Shown one piece after another: positions 1-11,518 of a stretch of DNA of 64,000 nucleotides. This DNA is from Uranotaenia lowii (lineage: Eukaryota > Arthropoda > Insecta > Diptera > Culicidae), in contig NC_073693.1 of the NCBI RefSeq assembly GCF_029784155.1, positions 332,820,592-332,884,591 on the forward strand, written 5' to 3'. Position 1 is the first letter of the stretch; each line of letters opens with the position of its first letter. The notes under the pieces are model-generated. The model saw nothing but the letters and a program-made list of their open reading frames with translations. It made no database searches and was not told where the DNA came from. A program made the position numbers and the translations under genes.

Positions 1-1000
1 TTTCAAGGTCAGTTGATATGGAATTTTTTATTTTGTTAAGGGATTTCAACGCCACAGGAGGCATTCGTCTCTACATGGTATGGAATGATCCAACTAATGT
101 TTCCACTCTTTCCAATTTAAAAAAAAAACTGATTCAGTCCATTGCCGATCTATTGAATCGTATCAAATCAGTTCAAAGCAACACCAATACAAAACCAATC
201 GCAACTCATCATCGCTAACGAGCTGTGAAATGAAAACATTCCCCACCTTCTGGGGAAACCTTCCAGTTTCCTCGTTGAAGAAGAAAAAAGCACCCCAAAA
301 GCTCACAAAGCTCTCGTTGAATCCTTTTTGTTTTCCTCTCTTGAGTTCCAACACAGTATAACCAAGGGTTACTCAGCAACGAGCGGGAGCATGCAAAAAA
401 TGAAAATTGAGAACCTAAATTTGACATTTTCCGACTTGTTTTGCATGTCCTTCCACGGTCGGTTAGAGGAAAGGAGTTCTCCGAAAGGGAACCGTTCCGA
501 GATCAATCCGTCAGACGACAACATACAGACTGTGTCGAACAAACATGTCCTTGTGAGTGTGCGTTTTTTTTTTGTCCGTTGGTGTATGAGAGGTTTTTCT
601 GCAGCAGTTCAGTTTGTCAAGGAAAATTGGAATTTTGCCTCCTAATTTTGAGTCGCAGGAGTAATTGAAATTTTCACTAACGTGAAGCGGAAATTTGGCC
701 AACTTCCGGAAGGGAAACGATTGGGCCATACGTGTAGGAGGACCACACACGGTCGAAACGGGTGCCGCCGAAACGTTCGGGAAAGTGGACATTCGAGTGC
801 GGAGTTGCCTATATTCAGGGGGTTTGTTGGCGAGCTAAGTGAAAATTCGAACGAGTGGAACATTGCTTTTGGGGGATGTTTTTTATGTGCGGGAAAACTG
901 AAAATCCACTTGAAAAGTGATTAATTTGAAGGTGGATAAGTGAGTTTCTACTTCGTTTAGCTTGGTTTTTCTTCAGTGTGATTATGTAAGATACCAACAG
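1..1000. other. non-coding stretch, no gene recognised
   Basis: Several short open frames exist on both strands (at most about 105 codons) but none shows a domain, codon bias or conserved motif that I recognise. Base composition is less AT-rich around 430-860 than in the flanks, with many CpG-containing hexamers, so a host UTR or regulatory segment is possible. Nothing in the sequence proves it. Confidence 0.4.
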
Positions 1001-2540
1001 GCGACAGTAATGTAAGTATGTAGATGATTATGACTCTATGACTTTTCGAACCATACTCAATTAAGTCAATGACTTTCCGAAGCTGGCGAGCATAAATCAA
1101 AACTCATCGTGACCAAGCGATTATGTCGAAGAAAGAATTAGTCAGATCGTTAGGTTTACGTGGGATTTTCTTTGTTTGGATTCATTCGCAATTTTTGTCC
1201 GAGTACTTCGTCCAGAAGACCACCCACTCCCCCCAAATGACATACACCCCCTTTACCAAGTTTCCACTTATTATGCGGTCTACATATGTTTTGTCTGGCT
1301 CCGAGGCAATGCGAAACCAAATCGCAAACCGAAACCCGTATCGTCCTGACATAATTCGGTCATGGGAAGACCAACAAATATGCAAATGTTGGCATCCTTG
1401 TTGCTGCCTTGTGGTACAATCTGAATGGTATGCAATAAGCTTGCGGGAAGAGAAATGGAACAAGTAGATTCCATTCAGCATACCATAGAAGCAGCAGCAA
1501 CAGCAGCATTGAGTGTGAAGACTGTTAAGGTAGCTTAAACCTTTTACATTAAGGGGAAACATATACCTGGTAGGAGGACAGCACGGCGATAAAATCGATT
1601 TTCGCGACCCACCAGTACGATGCCAGGTCAGGAAAGGATATCGATGTCGCTTGGTCCGCGATTTGTGGAAACAACGATAATATTCATGCGGTGGGTGGAC
1701 GATGGTGATGGATTAAAAATAGCTGAAGTGAAATTCAGTTCCTCGATCATTGAACTTCACATCGAACCGGAGAGGATTGTTGGAAATGTCATAAAATAAT
1801 GCTTAGGTAGAATTGGTGACAGTTTTCAAAATTGATAGATAAAGCTATTTCTAACTTAATAATCATTTGAATATTCCATTTTAGTGTTTTGTGAAATGCT
1901 TAAGGATTAAACAAGGCGCAGCATTGGTTATAAATACATTTAGCGTATTTGTTTCTATCCTGGTGACTCACCAGTTGTGCACTAAGTGCTGTCAAAATGA
2001 CAACTGGTTGGTCACCAGATGAAAACGAAGACGTTCATAGGCACAAAAAGTACTGTTTCTTTGTGGAATATTTCAGCACTTTAAAAGGAAACAGCATTTT
2101 TATGCATGTGTTTCAGTAACTGGTTTGGCAAATATTTACCGCGTCCCTATCACCCCTAGTTCTGATGCGATAAGGCGTGTGGAAATTTTAAAATTGATCA
2201 GCTTTAAGTAAAATCAACCTGTGATAACTGGTAAACTATTTAACCCACATAAAAACTGAAAACAGATTTTGAATCTTTTGAAAATATGATTATCCTTTTC
2301 ATTCAGTCAAGAATTGTTGGATTTGTTGAATTATGCTTTTAAAAATAATAAAAATTCCATTTGTTAAATTTTTTTTTTTAATTTAGTTGAAATTCCCGTT
2401 ATTAAACAGATTTTGGTTAGATTAACAAAAATAAATCTATTAATGCAAATTGTACTCCATGTTTTCATGACACTTGATAAAATGTCAGTATCTTTTTATG
2501 AGTTTTAGAATGAAATTAATTAAATATATGTACCTAGCAT
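1001..2540. other. AT-rich non-coding DNA
   Basis: No long open frame with recognisable content. A short CAG/CAA-rich run lies near 1490-1510 and explains the cysteine-rich hypothetical frame on the minus strand there. No termini, TSDs or RNA folds were found. Confidence 0.4.
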
Positions 2541-2800
2541 AACAAAAAATATTCGGATGACGCGCCAACATCAATGTTTCGAGAAAAACGCGATCAAAGT
2601 TTGACATCTCCATTCTCCATAAGCTCTCAGCAAAAATTTTATTTTGTTTTCATTATTTCTCGAAAACCAATTATCCTTCAGTTATCGTTGTACCATCAAC
2701 ATGTAGGTCCTCCGGACGTACTTTATCACCCATGCTAATAACTCCATTTGTTTACATTTGGCGCATTCGCCCTATTCAAAATTCACTACCGATTTTTTTT
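2541..2800. repeat. GGCGAA-type MITE fragment, copy 1
   Basis: This block shares an ordered series of motifs with 13930-14170: TTTCGAGAAAAACGC, AAAGTTTGACA, ATGTAGGTC, TATTTCATCACCC or its variant, ATAACTCCATTT, TTTACATTT and CCTATTCAAAATTCACTACC. The same text in reverse order appears near 35060-35200, and the piece GTTTACATTTGGCG links it to the element at 3641-4249. It is a fragment without visible ends. Confidence 0.6.
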
Positions 2801-3184
2801 GACGAATTGCAAAAATAATCATCAAAAGAGTTTTCGAAGCCTAAAATACGATTTAAAATCTGTTTATGAAATTTGATAATTTTTTTTTTATTTTCAACAT
2901 TTTAATTGTTGAGTAGTTTCTGTGTTCTGGCAAAATGTGCCCGAATATTCCGGATTTTTGGTCGTCAACTTAGAAATGAAATGCCCGGATTTACGTGCTG
3001 AAAAAGGGCCAACCTTAGTCATGATGGTTATAAGTTAACTTAGAATTAGAATAAGATGAACAGAAATTCTAATACAACGCTAAATGTTTTTCTTCGCTTT
3101 TTTATTAAAATCAAAGATTAATCTTTCCTAAAAATTAACTTATTTACTAACAGAACATCATAATCTTATTGTTTTACTATACTG

Positions 3185-3500
3185 TTTCCTTGAGTAGAGT
3201 TTAGCTCCTTGCCAAAATATATGTTTCACTACTCGAGTAGAGTTCAGCTCAATGCTAAGTAAGTATATATTGTAATTTGAAGTGAATGTCAAGCGAAAAT
3301 TCAAACATCTTGAGAAGAGTTATGTTTCCCTACCAAGATGAATGTTTGAAACTTTAAGTAGAGTTTAGCTCCTTGCCAAGGATATTTCGCTGATCTAAAC
3401 AGATAATCAAACATCTTGAGTAGAGTTAAACTCTATGCCAAGATTGATGTTTCAAAACCTTAAGTAGAGTCAAGCTCATTACCAGAGATATATGGTTTAT
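3185..3500 (+). repeat. degenerate minisatellite, about 60-bp unit
   Basis: Five to six imperfect units, each containing CTTGAGTAGAGTTTAGCTC followed by a variant of CTTGCCAAGATATATGTTTCA. Units begin near 3190, 3235, 3308, 3352, 3415 and 3460. Spacing varies from about 45 to 75 bp through indels. No coding content. Confidence 0.7.
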
Positions 3501-3640
3501 GATACTAGACTTTAAAACTGAAATGATTGTTCAACACTGAGAAGTTTTTGAGATGTTTCAAAAACAAACATGTCGATAAATAAAATAAAACATGAAAATT
3601 CATTAACATCTGTCGATGTTTTTAATCCTGGAAAACATTT

Positions 3641-4249
3641 CTAGCGTAACATTTAAAAAGGGCGAAACTGCCAAATGTAAACAAATCGAGTTAACGATCA
3701 ATCCGGATGCACGCGGTTGCACTTTACCTATCAAACGCGGTTTCATCTTAAAATTACTTATAAACTTTCAAAAAATTGATAACAATTCAATTGGGCGAAA
3801 CTTCCTGTTGATGCATTTTCGTTGGAACGTGAAGTTACGCATATTCCAAAATGGAGTGAATTTTTCTATTCGTGTAGAGCCAAACGGCGTAACACTGAGT
3901 TGACCGTGTGTGACAAAACGGCCTAATTAGTTTTTGCGTGTAGGATGAATGGGCGAAACTTCAAAACCAAAACAAAAACGACCGATCTATTGGGCGAAAC
4001 TTGCAGACGTAACTGAAATCGAAAACCAATAATAGGGCGTAACTCGAAAATCTCTGAAATTACGTGAAAAAAGTTAAGTTCTTGATACCATCGAACAATG
4101 AGTGAATATAATGCACATTTCTTGATTTTGTTGAACAAAAAGTGGTCGATTTTATAAATAGGATTTGAATAGGTGTTCCGAATTTTCAAACGCGTTTTTC
4201 TCGTTTCGAGCTAACTGCTAGTTTTCGCCCTTTTTAAATGTTACACTAG
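3641..4249. mobile_element. 609-bp MITE with 28-bp inverted termini
   Basis: The left end reads CTAGCGTAACATTTAAAAAG followed by GGCGAAAC. The right end is its reverse complement with one substitution (CTAGTGTAAC) and an extra base. The flanks are ATTT at 3637-3640 and ATTT at 4250-4253, a possible 4-bp TSD. Inside, GGGCGAAACTT recurs at about 3659, 3793, 3951 and 3991, with a GGGCGTAACT variant at 4034. No transposase frame is present, so the element must depend on an enzyme supplied elsewhere. It is related to the fragments at 2541, 13915 and 35050. Confidence 0.75.
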
Positions 4250-4822
4250 ATTTCTTGAACGAATTTAAGAAAAAAGGCCGGAGATTCAGTGAAAACCTGC
4301 TGGTTTTAAAATAAATCACGGTGAGACCGAGAAGTTATAAATATAACTGTCAGAATGAAATGGAGTTACAGATTTTACAAAACATCAGAGAAGGAGATTG
4401 GTGACATAGTACACAGCCTAAAAAATTTCTAAAAGTATACGCAATCTAAACACAAGTGATCTACTTTTTCATCAGTGTAATTCAAAAATGATGTAATTTT
4501 AAACCCCTTTTCTTCTATTTTCGAATCGTTGGTATAATCTTAATTTGTATAATGTACCTACGTTTACAATGCCGTAAACTAAAAAAAATATTCTCTCAAT
4601 ATAAAAATTACATCGAAAACAATGTAAAACATGGCAGATCCATTGTTTTTCTTTTATTTCACGGCTTAAGTTAATTCGAAGAGATGGTTTATTGTGCAAA
4701 AAGAAAAAAATATCGCTTTTGCAGTAAATATTGTATTCATCCCGGAAAAAATTCTTTCCAGAATTGAATAAAAAGAAAATAGGTTGGATAGTTGAAATAA
4801 AAAAAAAGTAGGACTGAAAATT
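4250..4822. other. AT-rich non-coding DNA
   Basis: No recognisable gene, terminus or repeat in this stretch. Confidence 0.4.
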
Positions 4823-5935
4823 CTCTATCTATATCGCCATCTATAATGCATACTATGAACTACGCTTTTTCCAAATCAAGGCTGCTGTTGATTATTTTTC
4901 TGATCTGTTCTCAAAATTTTTAATTTGATCGAAGTTATGGCTAATTTATTAGAATGGCTAATTTATTAGATTGGCAGATTGGTGCTTCGGCAGAAAAACA
5001 ACATATTTGACTTGTTATCACACCATCTCCGTTTTCGAGTTATTGCACCTTTCCAAATCCAACCAAACCAGAGTATCAACTTTGTAGGACCTATGGAAGT
5101 GTTATCCAGGGAAAAAGGTCGAATTTGGAGGCAGCCTTTTTTTGTCCATTTATTTCATTCATTCTGTCAAAAGTTATGTTATACTGACTGATTTGCAGCT
5201 TCTCACAGATCGTCAGCCACCTTAAGTGCTAGACATCACATTTTTTCAATTTTTTCTCCTTGTTTATCTCCCGAACATCCCAGACGAGACTTGTCAACGA
5301 TTAATTTTTGCCTGGTGTCCGCTAAAGAGTTCTTTTTGCTGTCCGTTGCGTAATTTTTCAAAATATCTTCCCGCTAGCTGTTCCAATATTTTACGCACGA
5401 TTTGACCACCGTATTTTGTTTATTTTAACGGCGAGTAGCTTTTTTAACCTTGCAGAAATGAAGTCAGGCCTGTTTATAAGTCATCTAGAATTTTTTTTTG
5501 TCACTTCTCTAATAGAAATTTTTTTGTTTGCGCTTGAGAAAATTTTCAACATTCCCTAACCTTCATGGAATCATTCATCTTCACTTCATAATTAGTGAAA
5601 TTTGGAATGAATAAACTCACCATTAGATCCTTTAGGATTCCACCATATGAATTTTGCTCGAATAGTTGAATTCTAGCTGTCTGGGTCTCACACAATGAAT
5701 CTCCTGAAATTTCCGCGAGAATGCCCAAAAAATTTAGTCAATGACCCTCTGTTTTGGACGATATCTCCAAAAACCACTTGACAGAACGTCACAGAACTTT
5801 GCACATGTAAACAATGCACTAGTAAGTAGCTTCACTGAAAATTGCATAAATTTCCATTCATGCATGCGGAATTTATTCACAAAACAAAGTGTTGCATTTT
5901 ATTCGTGTATTCGTTCGTGTATTACTATGATGTTC
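4823..5935. repeat. dispersed 1-kb repeat, copy A
   Basis: This block is collinear with 15113-16060. Shared anchors in the same order are CAGTATGAACTAC or CATACTATGAACTACG, TTTTTCCAAATCAAGGCTG, CACGCCATC or CACACCATC, CCAAATCCAACCAAAC, GAAAGTGCTAT or GGAAGTGTTAT, ACTTGACAGA, CACTGAAAATT and AAAGTGTTGCATTTT. Divergence is high and no conserved frame survives in both copies. No inverted ends or TSD were found. Confidence 0.65.
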
Positions 5936-6672
5936 CGGAAGGATTCAAGAATGATGCTAACGCTGATCGGCAAAACATCCGCCCTGCTCGGGATCACCGG
6001 AAACAACCACAATTCCATTTGCCCGTGATAGTGGGTGTTTTTTTGTATGCAAAGTGTAGGAAATATATGTTAAACAAAATGACTCATGTGGCGTATTTAT
6101 TCATAAATAGACACCACGAAAAGTCTGATTAAATATTGAAATAAATTTTTAATATTAGCGGTAATATATTTTGAAACTTACATCCTTGTATTTTTACACG
6201 ATGGTTTATGTCATCCGATTTCGTGCATTATTTTCGATCTAAATTCACGAAGGCCTCAAAAATTACATTGGTGAAAAAAAATACACCATGATAGAATTTT
6301 ATTAAATAGATGTTGCGTTTTCTTGCATCGTTTTCGATCTAAAATCACACGAATTTTTTCTGCTGTGTAGTGGGGCTTCGGTTTTCCAGAGCCCAAGGCA
6401 TAATTAAACTTGTTGATAAAGATTGTACAAGGTTTATGTTGATACTTACATTTATTCCGGAGAAACTCCCGGACCCCGTTTCCTCGCGAACCACGCTACA
6501 TTCGAACCAAAACCGATTGTTTTGGTTTCATTCTCTTTCGTCAATTCGCATATTGAGAACAATAGCGGTTGACAGTTAATGATGGTCAATGATGATGACA
6601 AACAATATAAATGTTGTCATCATGCACGCTAAACTCAGCCAACACAGCAAGTGGTTATGAGTTACCCTGCAG
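5936..6672. other. non-coding stretch with one short hairpin
   Basis: No gene recognised. TGATGACAA and its complement TTGTCATCA flank a 12-nt loop near 6590-6620. Confidence 0.4.
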
Positions 6673-6875
6673 TGTTGGCAGTTTATTCTGGGTGGTTAGC
6701 CCAGAATATGATAGAAATTAAGGAATGATTCTGAGTTGAGAATCACCTAGGTTAAGCGACAAGATTGTTATCGCTATAGGTCTAAGTTTAGCTTATAAGA
6801 CTTGACGAACAGAAATGAATAAATGGTATCTCATTTCCAAACCAATTCCCTGTTGCTAAATCATTGAATTCAACA
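6673..6875 (+). mobile_element. candidate solo LTR, Ty1/copia-like
   Basis: The 203-bp segment starts TGTTGGCAG and ends ATTCAACA, giving the inverted TGTTG/CAACA ends typical of copia LTRs. It contains a perfect 9-bp hairpin near its start (TATTCTGGG and CCCAGAATA) and an AATAAA at about 6816, as an LTR with a polyadenylation signal would. The flanking pentamers TGCAG and GTTTA do not match, so a TSD is not supported. No gag-pol sequence lies next to it. Confidence 0.4.
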
Positions 6876-7388
6876 GTTTAAAAAGCCAGTAGCGTCAGGA
6901 AAAGATTTAGAATCAGCAAAGATCTAACATCTTGGTTTGGTGTATGGAAGAAAATGTGAAAGCTACTAAGATTTTTGCATTCAGGGGGGTATGTGACATC
7001 CCGAATTGAGTTACCTCTAACGTCTTGAGGTTCTCTGAGTTAAGTGTGTTGAAGAACAGAAGGAAGATGAACGTGTTTTCAATAAAGTGAAATCGTTTAC
7101 AATAGTGATTTTTGTGAAATATTACAGATATGTAAGTGTGTGTAATGCAAAATTGAGTGACAATCTGTCAGGTGTCAACTTATTTATAAAGTTTTTTGGG
7201 GAGGATCGTGAAAAATTCAGGAAAGTCCCAGTTGGAAAATCAAAAAAAAAATTAAATAAAAATAAAAATAATGGAAATCAACTATTCAACCAAGTTTGTC
7301 CTCGTCGCGATCGGATGTGTTTTCTCCCTCGATATTGTGACAAAAGGCAATGATTAGTTTTTTTCTATAGTGGTGATAAATAACCGTA
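6876..7388. other. leader region upstream of LINE ORF1
   Basis: Non-coding. At 6984-6999 a polypurine run CAGGGGGG is followed by TATGTGACATCCCG, which resembles a polypurine tract next to an LTR start. An AATAAA lies near 7080 (CAATAAAG). The region just before 7389 may be the 5' UTR of the LINE. Confidence 0.3.
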
Positions 7389-7823
7389 GTGCTCGCGATG
7401 AGCACATCGCCCGGGGACTATCCCGGTAGAACTGTTCCGGAATGGTTGGACCACGAGAATGTACACGGCCGTTTATACTACCTGACCCTGAAAGCTGGAA
7501 ACGGATACGAGCTATCAAAAAATCCCTTTGTGATCTCGCGATTTATTGCAGATCATGTAGGGACCATTGAAGGAGAATTTATAGAACACAGGAATAACTG
7601 GTACGTGCTGAAGATCAGAAATAAAGATCAGATTAGATTGCTTGCCAAGTTAACTCAACTCGGAAACGGCACCCCAATTTCGGTTGGCCGTCATCCTCAA
7701 TTAAACCAAAGGAAATTTGTCGTTACATGTAGAGACGTAGAAGGCATGTCAGATGAGGAACTTTTAAAAGAACTAACTCCGCAAAAATCATTAATGTACA
7801 TCTACTTTAGTTCTTACTATTAA
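7389..7823 (+). pseudogene. LINE ORF1 (gag-like) N-terminal part, I-clade type
   Basis: The 144-codon frame starts MSTSPGDYPGRTVPEWLD. It carries the module that precedes the zinc knuckles in ORF1 of I-clade and Jockey-group LINEs (NPFVISR, GTIEGEF, YVLKIRN, LGNGTPISVG, FVVTCRDVEGMSDEELLKEL). In those elements this nucleic-acid-binding chaperone coats the retrotransposon RNA. The homology ends near codon 135, followed by an unrelated tail (SLMYIYFSSYY) and a stop. The next conserved block is in another frame at 7861, so the join carries a frameshift and probably lost about 25-30 codons. The start is chosen because it is the first ATG and the conserved residues follow directly. Family assignment comes from motif recognition only. 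Confidence 0.8.
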
Positions 7824-7860
7824 CAGTACAGTTGTTCCTGAATTTTTAAACTTTGGCTTT

Positions 7861-8577
7861 TTGAGAGTCGGTACCCGTCCGTATTATTCCCAGCCTCTTC
7901 TTTGTCGCCAATGTTTGAAGTATGGACATCCGAAAATAAAATGTCAGCAACAGACACGAGCATGCAAAAATTGTTCGAAATCGCACGAGAATGAAGAAGA
8001 CAATTGTACATCTCCCAGTTATTGCCACAATTGTTCAGGAAAGCATGGACCCATCGATAGATGCTGTCCTTTGTGGATAGCACAAACAGCAGCGCTGAAG
8101 ATAAGTACCGATCAAAATTTACCAATAGCAACAGCACGAAGAATGGTTCAGACTAACAGCAGCAGCACGAGCTACGCGAACGTAGCGAAACAGAATACCA
8201 CTCAACAGCATAATCAAAAAACACGAAACGAAAATTTCCCACCGCAACAACCGAACCAACAGCAGCAGCAGCAACAACAACAACAACAACAACAAGTAAA
8301 CCAACAGCAGACCAGCCAACAGAAACGCACGAGATTGGATAACAATACACCACCTCAACGACCGTCAGCCGAAGCACCAAAGCAGAAACAAAGTTTGGAT
8401 CTCGAATCACCCCCCAGGAAACGAAACCCCGTCTTAGCTCAGACCTCACCTCCCGCGCCTTCAAACCGTGAAGGAGCGAGTGATGCTGAGGTATATACTG
8501 CGCCCATGGTTGGTCCGCACTTCTCAAATCAGACAGTGCGCTGTGTAAATCGCACCGTTATCTTCTACGATTTTTAG
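7861..8577 (+). pseudogene. LINE ORF1 C-terminal part: three zinc knuckles and Gln-rich tail
   Basis: The frame shows the conserved lead-in VGTRPYYSQPLLCRQC, then three consecutive cysteine/histidine knuckles: CRQCLKYGHPKIKC, CKNCSKSHENEEDNC and CHNCSGKHGPIDRCC. A PLW motif and a helix-like LPIATARRMVQ follow, as in I-clade ORF1 proteins. The tail (residues about 115-215) is rich in Gln, Asn and Pro, coded by a CAG/CAA run at 8262-8305, and ends IFYDF. The ATG at 7861 belongs to the middle of the original protein and is not a true start. No reverse-transcriptase ORF2 follows, so this copy has lost the enzyme part. The polyglutamine is partly strand slippage. Confidence 0.85.
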
Positions 8578-9175
8578 AGCACCACACTTCATTCCGAAAT
8601 GCTCTACACTCGTTTCCGAGTACAGCCGAAGCCAAGTGCCGAGCAAAACCGGTGCCCCAATAGCAACACTACTGTGTGAGCAGGAGAAATCCCGAAACAC
8701 ACAACTGAAGTTCATTTTTTTCCTTCTCTTCCTACCACAGTAGGCAAACAAACAGCACGAAACGATATTGCTTCTTCTTCTTCCTTTTCTTGTTGGGAAA
8801 GAACCAAGCCTACTGAGATGCTTTAGCGCTGCTCCCCTACACTTAATGTGATGATTTTTTTCTCTTGCTCTCACCCTGGCGAAGCGTTCTCTGCTCTTTG
8901 ATTGGGTGTACGCCCGCCGTCTTAACAGAGCAGGGCAAGTGTTTCAGAACGAAAAGTTCACTGAGTGGCATTTTTCAAGCCGCTCGGGGAGAAATGGACA
9001 ACCATGACCGCGCCAAATTCTATTCCTCCAGGAGGAGCTCGATCAACACGAAGTCGATCACGCATCGACACAAATAAGTGATCTTGTCTTCCTACCCTTT
9101 CCTACTTCCCATTTCCTTTCCCTCCTTCAATAATTATTAAGTGGAACTCCCCGGCACAAAAATACTTTTATGAGT
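8578..9175 (+). other. remnant LINE downstream region, ORF2 deleted
   Basis: After the ORF1 stop there is no endonuclease or reverse-transcriptase motif in any frame. Near 9090-9165 a pyrimidine-rich string (CTACCCTTTCCTACTTCCC) and GTGGAACTCCCCGGCACAAA resemble the 3' UTR of mosquito LINEs. The copy therefore looks internally deleted rather than simply 5' truncated. The 3' border is uncertain. Confidence 0.4.
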
Positions 9176-9596
9176 AAAATGCCTTAAAACATAGATTTAC
9201 TAAAAAGATAAAAAAAACTTTTCAACCAAAGTTCATATGGTAATTTGTTAAAGGAGTCCTAGAAGGGTTAAGGAAGAGCTAAAATTAGAATAATAGTGAA
9301 GATGATTGATTCCATGAAGGGGAGTGGTCAGAAGTTTTATCAAGCGCTATCCGAAAATTTCAAAGGATAAGTGATAAAAATGGTAAATTATTCTGACCGG
9401 TCCATCTAGCTGACTCATAAACAGGCCTGGCTTCATTTTTAGAAGGTAAAAAAGCTGAGCACCGGTTAAATAAACAAAATACGGTGATCAGATCGTGCGC
9501 TAAATTTTTGGACCGCTCGCTAGTGGGAAAATTTTTTGAAAGAGAAAATAAATTTTTGGCTAAATAACTCCTACTGTTTATTTTTAAAAAGTTGAA
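9176..9596. other. AT-rich non-coding DNA
   Basis: Nothing recognised on either strand. Confidence 0.4.
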
Positions 9597-9855
9597 AACC
9601 AGATCTCGACGTTTCATGCATTTTTAAATCATTTGGCATCAAATTAAAACATCGATTTTCCGGATTTCCGTTGATCCCCCGTTACGTGGTTTTTGAAATT
9701 TTTGAGTCGATTTTTGACAAAAAAAATTTTTAGTTCACACCAGGTTTCGACCTTACGTGCATTTTTAAGTCATTTGGTATTAAAATTACAATTTCGATTT
9801 TTCCGATATCCTTTGGTCCCCCCCCCCCCTTCGGTGATATTTGAGGGTAAAAAAA
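9597..9855 (+). repeat. tandem duplication, about 140-bp unit
   Basis: Two diverged copies lie head to tail. Both contain ACCAG(A/G)T(C/T)TCGAC, TGCATTTTTAA(A/G)TCATTTGG, CGATTTT(T)CCG and a cytosine run (CCCCC at 9676, about ten C at 9820). The offset is roughly 140 bp. Confidence 0.6.
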
Positions 9856-9912
9856 TCGAAACTTTGTGTGCTTTGAAACACCATGATCATGAAATTTTTC
9901 AAATACATTCAT

Positions 9913-10563
9913 TGCCACCCTACTACAGGCGTTTTGAGATTCGATAAAATTTGCAATCCGACACACTTTGTTACATACACTGAACCTCAAAAATACCCAA
10001 ACTTGAGAACTTTCCCCGCCAACCCGAATGAAACTCCCTCCCTACAGGTTTGGCTATTGGAGGCATAACCCAAAGTTAAGCTTTTAAAGGAGAACTCATC
10101 CCCCAAAATCTGATACCGCAATAAAATGGAAATCAAAATAAAAAAAAAAAGACTGCAGGTACGGGAATCACACCCATACCTGCAATGGCTCTGCGATTAC
10201 CATTTCAGGATGCTAACCGCTCGACCACAGGAGAGTTGTTGAGAGAGGCAGCTGCATCACCGTATATGCGAGACTTTCTGCGAATGAAGCGGGAATAAAA
10301 GTTATCCCCAAAAAAAAACAGTTCTTCGCTTTGAACTTACCCCCCAAACCTAAATCTGCCACGATGGAGGTAACAGAATCAGATGCGCTTACAACAAAAA
10401 CCCCCCCAAAAAAAACAGTTCTCCGCTTGAAGGACAAGTTTGGCGTATTGGCAAGCTGTGATTTTTTCGCAAACTTAAGTTGTCAATCTAGAACTTAGGT
10501 TTGGCGGGTGGCAGTTCTCAAGTTTGGGTATTTTCGATTTTCAGACAAAACATTAGGGTGGCA
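9913..10563. mobile_element. inverted-repeat element enclosing a tRNA-like sequence
   Basis: The outer termini TGCCACCCTA (9913-9922) and TAGGGTGGCA (10554-10563) are perfect 10-bp inverted repeats. A second, longer pair lies inside: AAATACCCAAACTTGAGAAC at about 9992-10011, matched by the reverse complement at 10514-10533, with further partial matches outward. The interior holds a tRNA-like sequence on the minus strand (10153-10234) and a local direct repeat of ACAGTTCTTCGCTTGAA type (10318 and 10417). No transposase frame. No clear TSD at either border. Confidence 0.55.
10153..10234 (-). pseudogene. tRNA-like sequence (SINE-type promoter remnant)
   Basis: Read on the minus strand it begins TCTCCTGTGGTCGAGCGG, a good A-box (TGGTCGAGCGG). 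It ends in a 12-bp stem, TGCAGGTATGGG against CCCGTACCTGCA, closing a 7-nt loop TGTGATT. The loop sits where a tRNA would have TTCGATT, so the B-box is degenerate. The acceptor and T arms are fused into one hairpin, which rules out a normal tRNA. A pol III promoter fossil is the simplest reading. Confidence 0.5.
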
Positions 10564-10739
10564 GCGAAGAGGATTATGACGAACTTCGAAAACAAACCAT
10601 ATACATTTTATAGATTGCCCAAAATATGCAATTGAACAAAATTTAAGCCTCATCGGGCTATATTTAAGAGTGCATAAAAGCGTTCAAAATTTTGATTTTT
10701 TTACCTTAAATATCACCTCAGAATGATTAAAATAACAAA

Positions 10740-11205
10740 GATGGAATGTTTTGTAAGTTTTTGGCATTTTTGTCCTTTCTGGCTTAAAATTTAAATTTAT
10801 CTCAATTTCGCTACTTTTTACATTTTTGTCAATTTTGTCCATTTATCTTTTACATAATTTTTGTCATTTTTGTCAATCTTATCATTTTTCTAAATTTTTG
10901 ACATTTTTGTCATCTTTCATCATTTTTTATAATTTTTGTCATTTTTTTCATTTTTTTAATATTTGTCATTTTTGTCACTCGTAAAAACATGATGAGAAAG
11001 AATTAAATGAGAAAAAAGAAATTTTTGGAATTTTTTGTCAATTTATCCTTTTGTCTTCTTATTTCATTTTGTCTCATTTTCACTATTTTTCAAATGTTTG
11101 TCATTTTTGTAATTTTGTCCCTTTTTATTATTTTTATGATTTTTGTTATTTTTTCACTTCTGTATATTTGGCCATTTTCGATATTTTGCCATTTGTAGAT
11201 ATTCA
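10740..11205 (+). repeat. degenerate GTCATTTTT-type repeat patch
   Basis: Many copies of TTTTTGTCA and near variants (TTTTTGTCC, TTTTTGTAA) are scattered at irregular spacing in T-rich DNA. It is an older, more decayed version of the clean arrays at 42.3-49.0 kb. The T-rich frame over 11007-11198 (Phe/Ile/Val-rich) is a by-product. Confidence 0.65.
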
Positions 11206-11518
11206 TTTTTCCTGATCAGGAAATATCAAAATTATTATTCAAACGTATCTTTGCTTATCTTATTTTGATCTACCTTTGCTAACAAAATATTCGTTTTTGT
11301 CATTTCGAAAAAAAAAATTGTATCTCCTAACAGTACAGATAGGATCATCGATATAAATGAATTAGAATTTTACTTGAATACGGAATTTTGATATTGTACA
11401 TACGTTAATTAAAAGCTAGACAATAAATACAAATGACAAAAAAAACAGTAGTTTATTCTGCCTACATTTGCCTGCTTCGAAAGCTTTTATTGGAGATTAT
11501 TATTATTCAATGCATTAG

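Noticed and set aside
1182..1562. 126-codon cysteine-rich minus-strand protein
   Set aside because: The cysteine run comes from a CAG/CAA microsatellite read in another frame; the rest has no recognisable content.
7861..8577. Retroviral or viral nucleocapsid
   Set aside because: Three knuckles with the VGTRPYYSQPLLC lead-in and RMVQ helix fit LINE ORF1. No LTR-type protease or integrase is nearby.
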